Below, piece by piece: positions 41,039 through 49,705 of a DNA stretch of 64,000 nucleotides (position 1 is its first letter; every line of letters starts with the position of its first letter). Below the pieces are notes generated by a model that had not been told where the DNA came from, did not search any database, and was given only the letters and a program-made list of their open reading frames with translations. Both the position numbers and the translations under genes were made by a program. This DNA comes from JBBQRS01 sp038214535 (GTDB taxonomy: Bacteria; Chloroflexota; Anaerolineae; CG2-30-64-16). Where the stretch lies: positions 20,744 to 84,743 of the forward strand of contig JBBQRS010000005.1 of NCBI GenBank assembly GCA_038214535.1, in the 5' to 3' direction.

Positions 41039-41067
41039 ATTGTATCCTGTCACGTGACGCGTGTCAA
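41039..41067 (-). promoter_or_regulatory. Leaderless higBA promoter with palindromic operator
   Basis: On the minus strand TTGACA (41067-41062) and TACAAT (41044-41039) are 17 bp apart and the -10 ends six bases before the higB ATG. The spacer contains GTCACGTGAC, a perfect palindrome at about 41049-41058, well placed for binding by HigA. Confidence 0.72.
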
Positions 41068-41139
41068 GGGCAACCGTGCAGAGGAGATATGTCATGTTCG
41101 GTTGAACCGGGCCGCCAAATCGAATAATCGAACCGAAAT

Positions 41140-42759
41140 TCAGCGACGATAGACGACCTTGCCGTCGAGCACGGTCATGGCGACCGGCGCGTTGATGATC
41201 TGCATGGGGTCCAGCGCGAAGATGTCCTGTTCCAGCAGCACCAGGTCGGCGACCTTGCCCGGCGTGATGGTTCCCCGGTAGTCCTCTTCCCCGGCGGCGT
41301 AGGCAGGCCAGCGCGTGTAGGCGTCCACGGCCTCGGCCACCGTGACGCGCTCCTGCCCCTGCCAGCCCGCAGGCCCCGGCGAGCCGTCGGCGCGGCGACG
41401 CGTGACGGCGGCATGGATGCCGGTCAGCGGGGGGTAGGCGTCTACGGGCGCGTCCGAGCCGAAGACCAGCACCGTCCCCTGATCGAGCAGGCTGCGGAAG
41501 GCGTAGGCGTTGGGCGCGCGCTCCGGCCCCCAGTGGCGATCCACCATGAGCATGTCGGAGGTGGCGTGGATGGGCTGGACGGAGGCGATGATGTTTAACT
41601 TTGCCAGCCGAGGCAGGTCGGCGGGGTCAATGACCTGGACGTGCTCGATGCGGTGGCGGAGTACACGTCCTCCCCCATTCGTTGTTTCCTGGCGGCGGAC
41701 TTCTTCCAAGATGTTCAATACGTCGCGGTTGGCGCGGTCGCCGATGGCGTGGATGGTGAGGCTGAGACCGCCCCCGCTTGCGGCAAGCGCCTTTTCCAGC
41801 ATCTCTTCCGGGTCCATGGTGGCGACGCCCCAGTTCTCCGGTTCGCCCTCGAATGGACGCAGCATGTTCGCCGTGCGGCTGCCCAGCGCGCCGTCCGCGA
41901 ACATCTTGACGCCGCCGATGCGGAGCCACGCGTCGCCCAGGCCGCTGCACAACCCCAGCGCGAGCGCATGCGGCAGGTTGGCCGCCGGGATGTGCTGCAC
42001 CGCCCGCACGCCGAGGCTACCCGCGTCACGTAACTGCTGATAGGCGCGCAGCGAATAGGCGTCAGCGCCGTCGCTGGCGTTGTGGATGGCGACGATGCCC
42101 GTGGCCCAGAGCTCGGGGAAGAGGCGTTCCATCGCGGCGGTGATTTCAGGCAGGCCGGGTTCGGGGGCGACGCCGTTCAGCAGGCCGACGGCGTTCTCGC
42201 GCAGGATGCCATTGGGCTGGCCGTCCGCGTCGCGCTCGATCACGCCGCCCACAATATCGGTGGTGGACGCGGTGATGCCGGACCGGCGCAGCACCGCGCT
42301 GTTGAGCCAGACGGAGTGCAGGTCTTTGCTGTCGAGCGCGACCGGGATGTCGCCGGCCACGGCATCGAGGATGGCGCGGTGGGCGCGGCTGCCCGCGGGC
42401 CACAGGCTGGCGTCCCAGCCGCCGCCGCGAATCCATGCGCCGGGCGGGGTGCTATCTATCCGCGCAGCGACCAATGCCGCGACGGCTTCAGGCGAACTGG
42501 CCGCGCCGGCTTCGATCTCGGCGGCGCGCAGGGCGGTTTCGGGCAGGTGGATGTGGCTCTCGGTGAAGCCGGGGAGCAGCAGGCCGTTGCCGATGGAGAC
42601 GACCTCGGTGCGCGGGCCGCGTAGCCCGGTTTGATCAGCGGCGCGGCCTGCGGCGAAGATGCGACCCTCGCGGACTGCGACGGCTTCGACCCAGGGTTGG
42701 GCCGGGTCGGCGGTGTAGATGCGACCATCGGTGAAGAGGATGTCGGCGTAGAGTTGCAT
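41140..42759 (-). CDS. YtcJ-like amidohydrolase
   Basis: A 539-residue metal-dependent hydrolase of the amidohydrolase-3 type: N-terminal beta-sandwich (ADILFTDGRIYTAD), HxH motif in PGFTESHIHLPE, VKMFADGALGSRT, TIHAIGDRANRDVL, HRIEHVQVID and the final Asp in VFGSDAPVDAY. The substrate is an amide or ester that cannot be named. ATG at 42759 gives the family's normal start; the upstream frame runs into a repeat. It lies downstream of parB, separated by repeats. Confidence 0.9.
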   Translation of the reverse strand: MQLYADILFTDGRIYTADPAQPWVEAVAVREGRIFAAGRAADQTGLRGPRTEVVSIGNGLLLPGFTESHIHLPETALRAAEIEAGAASSPEAVAALVAARIDSTPPGAWIRGGGWDASLWPAGSRAHRAILDAVAGDIPVALDSKDLHSVWLNSAVLRRSGITASTTDIVGGVIERDADGQPNGILRENAVGLLNGVAPEPGLPEITAAMERLFPELWATGIVAIHNASDGADAYSLRAYQQLRDAGSLGVRAVQHIPAANLPHALALGLCSGLGDAWLRIGGVKMFADGALGSRTANMLRPFEGEPENWGVATMDPEEMLEKALAASGGGLSLTIHAIGDRANRDVLNILEEVRRQETTNGGGRVLRHRIEHVQVIDPADLPRLAKLNIIASVQPIHATSDMLMVDRHWGPERAPNAYAFRSLLDQGTVLVFGSDAPVDAYPPLTGIHAAVTRRRADGSPGPAGWQGQERVTVAEAVDAYTRWPAYAAGEEDYRGTITPGKVADLVLLEQDIFALDPMQIINAPVAMTVLDGKVVYRR

Positions 42760-42792
42760 GGCGAAGTCCTTGCGAATCAATACTCTCGATTC

Positions 42793-42873
42793 ATCATGTC
42801 CTTTCCTTCGTAGTGACGGCTTTAGCCGTTGTAATGCCCCCAACGGCTAAAACCGTCACTGCGAAGGAGAGCG
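42793..42873. repeat. Palindromic repeat, ACGGCTTTAGCCGT type, copy B
   Basis: Arms 42805-42831 and 42841-42867 pair with few mismatches. Core and flanks match the copy at 30962-31040. Confidence 0.85.
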
Positions 42874-42900
42874 ATGCGCAGACCACGGGTTTTGTGAAAC

Positions 42901-42926
42901 GGGCGTCTTACGACGCCGCTACGAAC
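42901..42926. repeat. Small palindrome with CTACGAAC tail at the end of parB
   Basis: GGGCGTCTTACGACGCC is followed by GCTACGAAC. Read on the minus strand the tail supplies the parB stop codon TAG at 42919-42921. Confidence 0.65.
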
Positions 42927-43800
42927 CGCCGACAATGTGGTCGTAGATGGCCTGGAGTTCTTCGTCGGAATAGAAGGAGATGACAATGCGCCCGCCGCGG
43001 CGGCCGCGGGTGAGGGCAACTTTGGTGCCCAGCGCGGCGCGGAAGGCTTCTTCCAGGCTGCGCGTGTGGGCGTCGGGCGGCGCGGCGGGTTCGTCGTTGA
43101 CATCTTCCGCCTCGGTCTGCGCGACAGCGGCCAACCGGCGGGCGAGTTCCTCGGTCTGGCGGACGGTGAGGTCGCGCGCGATAACCTGCTCGGCGGCGCG
43201 GACGAGTGTTTCATCGTCGCTGAGCGCGAGGAGCGCGCGGGCGTGCCCCTCGGAGAGGCTGCCCTCGGCGAGCAGGGCCTTGACGGGCGCGGGCAGGCGC
43301 AGCAGACGCACCGCGTTGGCGACGGCGACGCGGCTTTTGCCGACGCGCTCCGCGACGTCTGCCTGGCTCAGCCCAAACTCCTGGATCAGGGCGTGATAGG
43401 CTTCGGCCTCTTCCAGCGCGTTGAGGTCGGCGCGCTGGACGTTTTCGACGAGGGCCAGCTCGAGGAACTGTTGCGACGTGGCCTCTTTGACCAGGACGGG
43501 CACTTCGGCCAGACCGGCGAGTTGCGCCGCGCGCCAGCGGCGTTCACCGGCGATCAGTTGATAGGGCGTGTGCGCGTCTGCCGGGGCGCGTGTGACGATC
43601 AGCGGTTGAATCACGCCATGCTCGCGGATGGACGCCGCCAATTCAGCCAGTTCGTCCATCGCCATTCTGGTGCGGGGCTGGCGTGGGTTGGGGGCGATGC
43701 TCGAAACGGCGACCACCAGCACGGTGGAAGCGGGCGGCTGTTCGGCGGGAGGGATCAGCGCGCCGAGGCCGCGCCCCAGGCCGCGGTTTTGTGGACTCAT
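42919..43800 (-). CDS. parB: Chromosome-partitioning protein ParB
   Basis: A 293-residue DNA-binding CTPase of the ParB/Spo0J type. GLGRGLGALIP at the N-terminus is the ParA-activating region, GERRWRAAQLAG the CTP-binding box, and LSQADVAERVGKSRVAVANAV the helix-turn-helix; a C-terminal dimerisation domain follows a linker near 220. It loads at parS sites, none of which was found in the window. It overlaps parA by four bases. Confidence 0.95.
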   Translation of the reverse strand: MSPQNRGLGRGLGALIPPAEQPPASTVLVVAVSSIAPNPRQPRTRMAMDELAELAASIREHGVIQPLIVTRAPADAHTPYQLIAGERRWRAAQLAGLAEVPVLVKEATSQQFLELALVENVQRADLNALEEAEAYHALIQEFGLSQADVAERVGKSRVAVANAVRLLRLPAPVKALLAEGSLSEGHARALLALSDDETLVRAAEQVIARDLTVRQTEELARRLAAVAQTEAEDVNDEPAAPPDAHTRSLEEAFRAALGTKVALTRGRRGGRIVISFYSDEELQAIYDHIVGGS

Positions 43801-44627
43801 GATTCTTCGCTCCCGTCGTCTTTTGCCACTTCGTCGTCTTCGGTTTGTACGTCTGTGCTGCTATTTTCCCGCACCAGCAGTTCTTCGGCAAGCGCGGCGT
43901 AGGCCTGCGCGCCGGGCGAGCTGGGCGAATAGACCATCACGGTCTGGCCGTAGCTGGGCGCTTCGCTCAGGCGCACGCTGCGCGGCACCACCGTGGCGAA
44001 GGTCTGATCGGGGAAGTAGGAACGCACTTCTTTGACGACCTGCGCGGCGAGATTGGTGCGCACGTCGAACATAGTGAGCACCATGCCGAAAATCGTGAGG
44101 TTGGGATTCAGGTTCTCGCGCACCAGTTGGATGGTCTGCCAGAGTCGGCCCAGGCCTTCGAGGGCGAGATACTCACACTGGATCGGCACGATGACGCCGT
44201 CACTGGCGGCGGTCAGTGCGTTGATGGTCAGCAGCCCGAGGCTGGGCGGGCAGTCAATCAGGATGTGGTCGTAATCGGCCAGGATCGGTTCGAGTGCCTT
44301 CGCGAGGAGATATTCGCGCGCCATCATCGGGACCATCTCGACCTCGGCGCCGGCGAGCGTGGGGGCGCTGGGCACGAGGTTGAGGCCCGGCTGGGTGGTG
44401 GGAACGGCGACCTCGGCGATCGAGCTGCGCCGGATGAGCGCGTCATACAGGGAGGCGGGCAGGTTTGCCAGGTCAACGCCGAGGCTGCTGGATGCGTTCG
44501 CCTGGGGGTCGGCGTCAATCAGCAGGACGCGCCGGCCCGCAGCCGCGAGGTAGGCGGCGAGGTTCACGGCCGTCGTTGTCTTTCCGACGCCCCCCTTTTG
44601 ATTGGCGATTGCGTAGACTCGGGTCAT
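43797..44627 (-). CDS. parA: Chromosome-partitioning ATPase ParA/Soj
   Basis: A 276-residue Walker-type ATPase: deviant Walker A KGGVGKTTTAVNLA, Walker A' LLIDADPQANAS and Walker B HILIDCPPSLGLLT. With ParB it moves origin regions to the cell poles. The C-terminus is a charged tail beyond the normal end (VQTEDDEVAKDDGSEES). Its start lies 108 bases downstream of the PfkB-family stop. Confidence 0.96.
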   Translation of the reverse strand: MTRVYAIANQKGGVGKTTTAVNLAAYLAAAGRRVLLIDADPQANASSSLGVDLANLPASLYDALIRRSSIAEVAVPTTQPGLNLVPSAPTLAGAEVEMVPMMAREYLLAKALEPILADYDHILIDCPPSLGLLTINALTAASDGVIVPIQCEYLALEGLGRLWQTIQLVRENLNPNLTIFGMVLTMFDVRTNLAAQVVKEVRSYFPDQTFATVVPRSVRLSEAPSYGQTVMVYSPSSPGAQAYAALAEELLVRENSSTDVQTEDDEVAKDDGSEES

Positions 44628-44735
44628 GGCCTGGTGTCATTCCCGTGCGTGAATGTTAGAAGCTATCCGAGGCTTTGGTGACGAGAGCCGCGCCCACCCT
44701 CACCCGACCTCTCCCACGGGGAGAGGAGTCAGGCG

Positions 44736-45602
44736 CTACGCTGCAAGCCAGGCTTCCACCCGGCTCCGCTCGGGGATGCTCGCCAGTCCGGCAGATTCCA
44801 CAGACAACGAGGCGACGATGTGCGCGAAGTGCGTCGCCGCCAATGGGTCGCCCGTCTCGTACAGGCGAATCAAGAAGGCAGTCGCAAAGACATCACCCGC
44901 GCCGGTGGGGTCCACTTCATGGGCCGGGCGCACCGGCACGTAGGTACTCTCGCCGCCCTGATACACTGTGGCGCCGTGATAGCCGTCCGTCACGACCAAT
45001 AATTTGGCCTGGCGCGCGAGTTCTGCGATATAGGCCTCGTCGCCGCCCACATCCTCACGGCTGAGGATCACGGCGTCGGCGCGGGGCAACACCTCGCCGG
45101 CGTTCTCCCATAGCGTCGGGTAGACGTGGCCCGCGGCGTCCCAGCGGCGCATCCAGCCCTGGGGAGTGATCCCCAGCAGCGCGCCCGGAAAGCGGTTCAC
45201 CCAGTCGGTGGGCATCTCCTGCGCGACCGGGCCAAGCAGGACGATGGGCATCTGACTCAGGTCGAGCGGCGCCTGCTCGGGCAGGATCGGGTTGGCGACG
45301 GCCTCGATGATTTGCGTCCGATGGCCGTCGCGGTAGATGTTGGAAAAGGTTGTGGTGACGGGGGACGGCAAGAGGTGAACCTGGATGCCGTCCAGGTCGT
45401 CGCCGCGCAGCAGATAGGATCCCGGAGGGTCCTCTGCAATCACTTCGTGATTCACGCCGGCCAGGGAGCCGGACGTCAAAACGATCGGTTGACGCCCCAG
45501 ACGCTTCGCCGTCACCGCAGAAAACGTCACCGTGCCGCCCAGCCGGAAGCCTTCCGGCGCACGGTCATGGGTGATGTGCCCGATGACGAGGAAGTCGCCC
45601 AC
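44736..45602 (-). CDS. PfkB-family carbohydrate/nucleoside kinase
   Basis: A 288-residue ribokinase-fold kinase with the catalytic DPTGAGDVFATAF near the C-terminus and a short N-terminal lid. The N-terminal half is shorter than in ribokinase. The substrate is unknown. It starts at GTG, six bases after the jag stop, so it is part of the yidC-jag transcript, an unusual position between jag and parA. Confidence 0.87.
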   Translation of the reverse strand: MGDFLVIGHITHDRAPEGFRLGGTVTFSAVTAKRLGRQPIVLTSGSLAGVNHEVIAEDPPGSYLLRGDDLDGIQVHLLPSPVTTTFSNIYRDGHRTQIIEAVANPILPEQAPLDLSQMPIVLLGPVAQEMPTDWVNRFPGALLGITPQGWMRRWDAAGHVYPTLWENAGEVLPRADAVILSREDVGGDEAYIAELARQAKLLVVTDGYHGATVYQGGESTYVPVRPAHEVDPTGAGDVFATAFLIRLYETGDPLAATHFAHIVASLSVESAGLASIPERSRVEAWLAA

Positions 45603-45608
45603 GGGAGA

Positions 45609-46478
45609 TCAGTGCTTGACCGGCACGATGGTGACTTTGCGGTGGTCGCCTTCGCCAATGCTCTGCGTGGTCACGTTCGGGTTTTCGCGCAACGTCATGT
45701 GGACGATCCGGCGCTCTGACGGCGGCATCGGTTCGAGTGTCATGGTGCGGCCCGATTCGAGAGCCTGCTCGGCCATGCGCAGCGCCAACTTCTGCAGGGC
45801 CTCGGCGCGGCGGGCGCGGTAGCCGTTCACGTCTACCACGAAGCCGCTGTGCGTATGCACCTGCTGGTTGACCATCAAGCGGGTGATCAACTCCAGCGCC
45901 GACATGACTTCATTCTGACGCCCGATGAGGACGCCGAGGTCATCACCGACGATGTTGAGCACCATGACCGCTTCACCGTCGCCGGCTTCCAGCTCGCTCT
46001 GCTGGACGATCTCGACGTGGGCGCGCAGCCCCATGTGCTGAAGCAGGTCGGTCAGGATTTCGGCGCCCACTTCCGCAGAAGAGGTTTCTTTGCCGCTATC
46101 CGAGCTGCGGGGCCGGCTCTGTTGCGCCGCAGGGGAGACCGCCGATTCGACGGGGGCGGGCTTGGGCGGGCGCGCAGAACGCGCCCGGGGCGCCGGTTGT
46201 GCCTTCGGTTCGGACGCCGACTCGGGCTTCGGGGCCTGCGGCGTGGCAACGGGCGGCGGCTCGACCTTAGCGACCGGTTTCGGCTCGGAACGGGGCGCAG
46301 ATTTCACCGAGACCCGAATGATCGCATCTTCGGCGCCGATGCCCAACATGCCGCGGCTGCCGGGACGAATGACTTCGATTTCAACTTGTTCACGGGTGGC
46401 GCGCAATGCAGCCAGCGCTGCGCTGATGGCTGCGTCTACCGTCTTCCCACGATATTCCCCACTTCTTTCAACACTCAT
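45609..46478 (-). CDS. jag: RNA-binding protein Jag (KhpB)
   Basis: A 289-residue protein with an N-terminal Jag domain (about 1-60; GSRGMLGIGAEDAIIRV), a long Pro/Ala-rich linker (about 65-125), a KH domain (about 130-210; LIGRQNEVMSALELITRL) and a C-terminal R3H domain whose RxxxH is RRIVH. It acts with YidC and cell-division factors in other bacteria. It lies 35 bases after yidC. Confidence 0.93.
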   Translation of the reverse strand: MSVERSGEYRGKTVDAAISAALAALRATREQVEIEVIRPGSRGMLGIGAEDAIIRVSVKSAPRSEPKPVAKVEPPPVATPQAPKPESASEPKAQPAPRARSARPPKPAPVESAVSPAAQQSRPRSSDSGKETSSAEVGAEILTDLLQHMGLRAHVEIVQQSELEAGDGEAVMVLNIVGDDLGVLIGRQNEVMSALELITRLMVNQQVHTHSGFVVDVNGYRARRAEALQKLALRMAEQALESGRTMTLEPMPPSERRIVHMTLRENPNVTTQSIGEGDHRKVTIVPVKH

Positions 46479-46513
46479 CCGTTAAATCCTCTCAGACCAG
46501 ACGCCGATCCGGC

Positions 46514-47569
46514 TTATTTTCTGCGCCGGCGGCGTTTTTCGGGTTTCTGAACTGTGGTCGGCGCGCCGCCATTTGCGGTCGTCACTGCCGCCGATGATGC
46601 GATGGGCGCATCCAATGCCGCCGTGGTGGAGGTTGTCACGTCCGCCGTTTTGGGCTTGAGCATGGGAAACCAATCTACCAGGCCGCCCCAGCCCGCGACA
46701 AAGTACTGTTGCACCAGGCTGAGGACGTTGGAGGTTGTCCAGTAAAGGGTCAAACCGGACGGAAGGCCCAGGGTGATGTAGCCGAACATCAACGGCATGA
46801 ACATCATCATCGAGCCCATCATCTGAGTCTGCATCTCGCCCTGCGATTTGCCCCCGGCCGGAGACTTCGACTTCGGCGGCTGCGACATCTTCTGCATCAG
46901 GACTTGCGAGATCAACATCACGATGGGCAGGCTGAAGTAGGCGATCATCAAGCCCCATTGCCCCGCGCTCATCGTGCCGCTGATCCAGTTGGTGCCCTGG
47001 AAGTTGATGCCGTCATAGGTGGCAGCCGTCTGGCTGGGCAACGCCAGGTTGGGAATCCAGAAGAAGCGTGCGTTGGCGAATTCGGGTTGATTCGCCAGGA
47101 TGTAAAGCGCCCGGTAGAGGCCGAACAGGATGGGCATCTGGACCAGCAACGGGAGACAGCCGCCCATGGGGTTGACGCCGGCTTCTTTGTAGAGTTTCAT
47201 CTGCTCTTCGGAAAGCTTCTGGCGATCTTTGCCGTATTTGGCCTGAAGTTCGGCCAGCCTGGGTTGCAGTTCTTGCGTCGCCTTGGTTGACTGAAGCTGC
47301 TTACGCGTCAGCGGCAAGGTCACGAGCTTGAGGAGCAGGGTCAACAAGATGATGGCCCAACCCCAGCTATAGGGGATGCCGATGCCTTCAATGAGATTAT
47401 TGAAGAGCATCAAGAGCCGGACCAGTGGGTAGACGATGATCGCCTCCCAGAGGCCCGGCGGATTATTCAGGTCAACTTGTCCATTGGCCGGCATACTACA
47501 CCCGGACAGCGCAAAGGCTGCCAGGATCAGCAGGCCCAGGAGAAGGAAGTTGCGGGTTCGTTTGTTCAC
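46514..47569 (-). CDS. yidC: Membrane protein insertase YidC
   Basis: A 351-residue insertase with an N-terminal lipobox (ALSGC), five membrane segments and the Oxa1 core motif near LTRKQLQSTKATQELQPRL and GGCLPLLVQMPILFGLYRAL. It lacks the large periplasmic domain of Gram-negative YidC, as in Firmicutes SpoIIIJ. The C-terminus is a basic tail (KPEKRRRRRK) that could contact ribosomes. Confidence 0.95.
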   Translation of the reverse strand: MNKRTRNFLLLGLLILAAFALSGCSMPANGQVDLNNPPGLWEAIIVYPLVRLLMLFNNLIEGIGIPYSWGWAIILLTLLLKLVTLPLTRKQLQSTKATQELQPRLAELQAKYGKDRQKLSEEQMKLYKEAGVNPMGGCLPLLVQMPILFGLYRALYILANQPEFANARFFWIPNLALPSQTAATYDGINFQGTNWISGTMSAGQWGLMIAYFSLPIVMLISQVLMQKMSQPPKSKSPAGGKSQGEMQTQMMGSMMMFMPLMFGYITLGLPSGLTLYWTTSNVLSLVQQYFVAGWGGLVDWFPMLKPKTADVTTSTTAALDAPIASSAAVTTANGGAPTTVQKPEKRRRRRK

Positions 47570-47635
47570 TTCAGTGGTTACTCCTCAATCAGCGCCCGGA
47601 AATCATTTCAATGAAAAAAAGAATGCGCCGATGTG

Positions 47636-47845
47636 TCAGGGCACCGGGTCAATGCCGCCCGGGTTCAGTGGATTACAACGTACGATACGACGGACGCCCA
47701 GCCATCCACCCTGCAGAAAGCCGTATTTTTCGATCGCCTGGTACGTATATTCGGAGCAGGTTGGATAGAACCGGCAGGAGGACGGCAAGAACGGCGAAAT
47801 CGCCTTCTTGTAAAAGCGGATGAGAAGGAGGGCAAGAGATGTCAC
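47636..47845 (-). CDS. yidD: Membrane protein insertion efficiency factor YidD
   Basis: A 69-residue protein with the family signature RFYPTCSEYTYQAIEKYG and GGWLGVRRIVRCNPL. It helps YidC-dependent insertion. Its ATG overlaps the rnpA stop. Confidence 0.96.
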   Translation of the reverse strand: MTSLALLLIRFYKKAISPFLPSSCRFYPTCSEYTYQAIEKYGFLQGGWLGVRRIVRCNPLNPGGIDPVP

Positions 47846-48282
47846 AACTGCTGATCCATCTTCAAATCTGACCTGACCGGAAACGTTTCGGCTCTTTGCG
47901 GCGATGGATCGCGGTCGGCAGATTGGCGCTCCGGTGTTTCCTGGTCGGTTCGCAAGACCTTGGCGCGCCGCAGCAGACGTACAGATGCCTGTTGCAGCGA
48001 CGTGAAATCGGCCTCGTTAATGGCCGGTCGGGCAATCCACACCAAGTCCCATCCGGGTTCGATCAAGTCCCACATCAGGCGGATGGTTTCCGAAAGCCTG
48101 CGCCGCGCCCGATTCCGCACGACGGCTTTGCCGATGCGACGGCTGGTGACAAATCCGGCCCGGCTGATATCCAGACCGTTGGGCAGAACGCACAACACAA
48201 AATAGGGATGTGCGTAAGTGACGCCGGTTTGCCGCACCCGTTTGAAAGTCTCCTGGTCGCGCAGCCGATACCGGCGTTTCAC
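47842..48282 (-). CDS. rnpA: Ribonuclease P protein component
   Basis: A 146-residue RNase P protein: the RNR motif region SRRIGKAVVRNRARRRLSE is present, with the aromatic N-terminal FKRV. It starts at GTG. The C-terminus extends about 30 residues beyond the usual end, with a basic and polar tail (TPERQSADRDPSPQRAETF). It follows rpmH by 38 bases. Confidence 0.95.
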   Translation of the reverse strand: MKRRYRLRDQETFKRVRQTGVTYAHPYFVLCVLPNGLDISRAGFVTSRRIGKAVVRNRARRRLSETIRLMWDLIEPGWDLVWIARPAINEADFTSLQQASVRLLRRAKVLRTDQETPERQSADRDPSPQRAETFPVRSDLKMDQQL

Positions 48283-48320
48283 GTAGAATCAACGTATTTC
48301 GGCAAGCGATAATCCGCGGT

Positions 48321-48461
48321 TCAGACGGTCAGGCGCTTGCGCCCGCGCGCGCGCCGGGCCTTCAGAACGTTGCGCCCACCCTGGGTCTTCATACGGCTGA
48401 AAAAGCCATGCACGCGCATGCGGCGACGTGATTTTGGCTGATAGGTTCGTTTGGTTGACAT
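48321..48461 (-). CDS. rpmH: 50S ribosomal protein L34
   Basis: A 46-residue L34: MSTKRTYQPKSRRRMRVHGF at the start, then SRMKTQGGRNVLKARRARG and RKRLTV at the end. The start codon is preceded by GAGGAG. It is the first gene of rpmH-rnpA-yidD-yidC-jag, the set usually found beside dnaA and oriC, but dnaA is not within this window. Confidence 0.97.
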   Translation of the reverse strand: MSTKRTYQPKSRRRMRVHGFFSRMKTQGGRNVLKARRARGRKRLTV

Positions 48462-48521
48462 CCTGAAATTACTCCTCGCTAGTCCGTGCTTAGAATCTTA
48501 GCCGAAATTCCGTAGTATAGG

Positions 48522-48566
48522 CCTTGTGCCCGTCGGCGCGACGCCCACAAGGGGCTAAACTATGAT
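48522..48566. repeat. GGGGCTAAACTA repeat upstream of rpmH
   Basis: GTGCCCGTCGGCGCGACGCC then CACAAGGGGCTAAACTATGA, similar to the segments near 11117 and 60050. Confidence 0.6.
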
Positions 48567-48646
48567 ATAAAAAGCAGGCGAGACAGACACTCGGGCCTCA
48601 CCCGCTCAACCTGAAGATTATACCCTGCCCCCTGCCCCATGTCAAA

Positions 48647-49402
48647 TTACATGCCGGTTGGCTCATTGATGAAGAGGGTTTCCAGGCCGAACTGATCTTC
48701 GAGATGCGCAGCGAGCGCGCGCAGCCCGACGGTCTCGGTCGCGTAGTGCCCGGCGTAAATAACGTTGATGCCGCGTTCGGCAGCTTCGTGGTAGTGCGAA
48801 TGGCTGGTTTCGCCGGTGAGGAAGGTGTCGCAGCCCTTCGCAGCAGCCTCGGCGATCCAGCGCGCGGCGCTGCCGGAGATGATGCCGATACGCTTGACGG
48901 TCGCGGGGCCGTCTGCCTGGACCAGTGGCTCAACGCCCAGCGCGGACCCGACGCGGGCCGCAAGCTCATCTAACGTCAGCGCGCCCGGCGGCTCGGCAAT
49001 CAGTCCGACCATTTGCCCACCGGCGACTTCGCCCATCTCGCCGACCGGGTTCAGCCCGGCCAGGCGCGCCAATTCGGCGTTGTTGCCGACCTGCTCGTGG
49101 CGATCCAGCGGCATGTGGACAGCGTAGAGCGAACAGTCGGCGGCCAGCAGCGCGGCGACGCGCCGGCGGTGTGGCCCGATGATGAGCAGCGGCTCGCCCC
49201 AGAAGAGCCCGTGGTGAACGATGAGGATTTGCGCGCCCACGGCGCACGCGGTGTCAATGGTAGCCTGGCAGGCGTCAACCGCGAACGCGGCGCGTGAGAT
49301 GTCGGCGCTGCCCTCAACTTGCAGGCCGTTGTTGCTGCGGTCAGTCATCGCGTGAGTCGCGAGGAAGGTATCGAGATAGTTTATGAGTGTGTCGCGTTGC
49401 AT
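48647..49402 (-). CDS. Nif3-like dinuclear metal centre protein
   Basis: A 251-residue member of the Nif3/YbgI family (LIVHHGLFWG; YAVHMPLDRHEQVGNNAELA; GETSHSHYHEA; GHYATETVGL), whose His and Glu residues bind two metal ions. Family members are linked to GTP cyclohydrolase I-like folds; their activity is not settled. The ATG follows GGAG. Confidence 0.92.
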   Translation of the reverse strand: MQRDTLINYLDTFLATHAMTDRSNNGLQVEGSADISRAAFAVDACQATIDTACAVGAQILIVHHGLFWGEPLLIIGPHRRRVAALLAADCSLYAVHMPLDRHEQVGNNAELARLAGLNPVGEMGEVAGGQMVGLIAEPPGALTLDELAARVGSALGVEPLVQADGPATVKRIGIISGSAARWIAEAAAKGCDTFLTGETSHSHYHEAAERGINVIYAGHYATETVGLRALAAHLEDQFGLETLFINEPTGM

Positions 49403-49426
49403 GGCGGCATCTCCTTGATTGGGCGA

Positions 49427-49454
49427 CGCGGCGGCTGAAGCCGCGACTACGAAG
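49427..49454. repeat. Palindrome GCGGCTGAAGCCGC with CTACGAAGG tail
   Basis: A 14-nt palindrome at 49431-49444 is followed by GACTACGAAGG, between the DUF951 and Nif3-like genes. Confidence 0.7.
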
Positions 49455-49468
49455 GATATTAACCGGGT

Positions 49469-49693
49469 TTATGCGGGATCAGGCGACGGTGGGCCGGGTC
49501 GAACCAGGGCCTTGACCTGGCGCATGAATTGGCTGCGCGGGATGAGGACACGCCGTTCACAGCCGGTGCAGCGGATACCGATGTCCGCGCCGAGGCGGAC
49601 GACCTCCCATTCGGCGCTGCCGCACGGATGCGGCTTGCGCATCCGAACGATATCGCCCAGCCGAATTTCGGTGTAGCCCGGTGCGGCGGTCAT
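49469..49693 (-). CDS. DUF951 domain protein
   Basis: A 74-residue small protein with the DUF951 pattern (LGDIVRMRKPHPCGSAEWEV; ADIGIRCTGCERRVLIPRS). The three cysteines may bind metal. No function is known. It begins 12 bases after the RNase D-like gene and is probably cotranscribed. Confidence 0.85.
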   Translation of the reverse strand: MTAAPGYTEIRLGDIVRMRKPHPCGSAEWEVVRLGADIGIRCTGCERRVLIPRSQFMRQVKALVRPGPPSPDPA

Positions 49694-49705
49694 GGGTGGT
49701 TCTGC

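Noticed and set aside
41033..41095. N-terminal extension of HigB (start at 41095)
   Set aside because: The promoter of higBA lies within the extension, and the family starts near MIRTF.
48267..48282. parS-like sequence GTTTCACGT at the rnpA start
   Set aside because: Only 11 of 16 bases match the parS consensus, and the match is explained by the GTGAAACG start of rnpA.
48462..48646. Chromosome origin next to rpmH
   Set aside because: No cluster of DnaA boxes (TTATCCACA type) and no dnaA gene were seen; the space holds a repeat.
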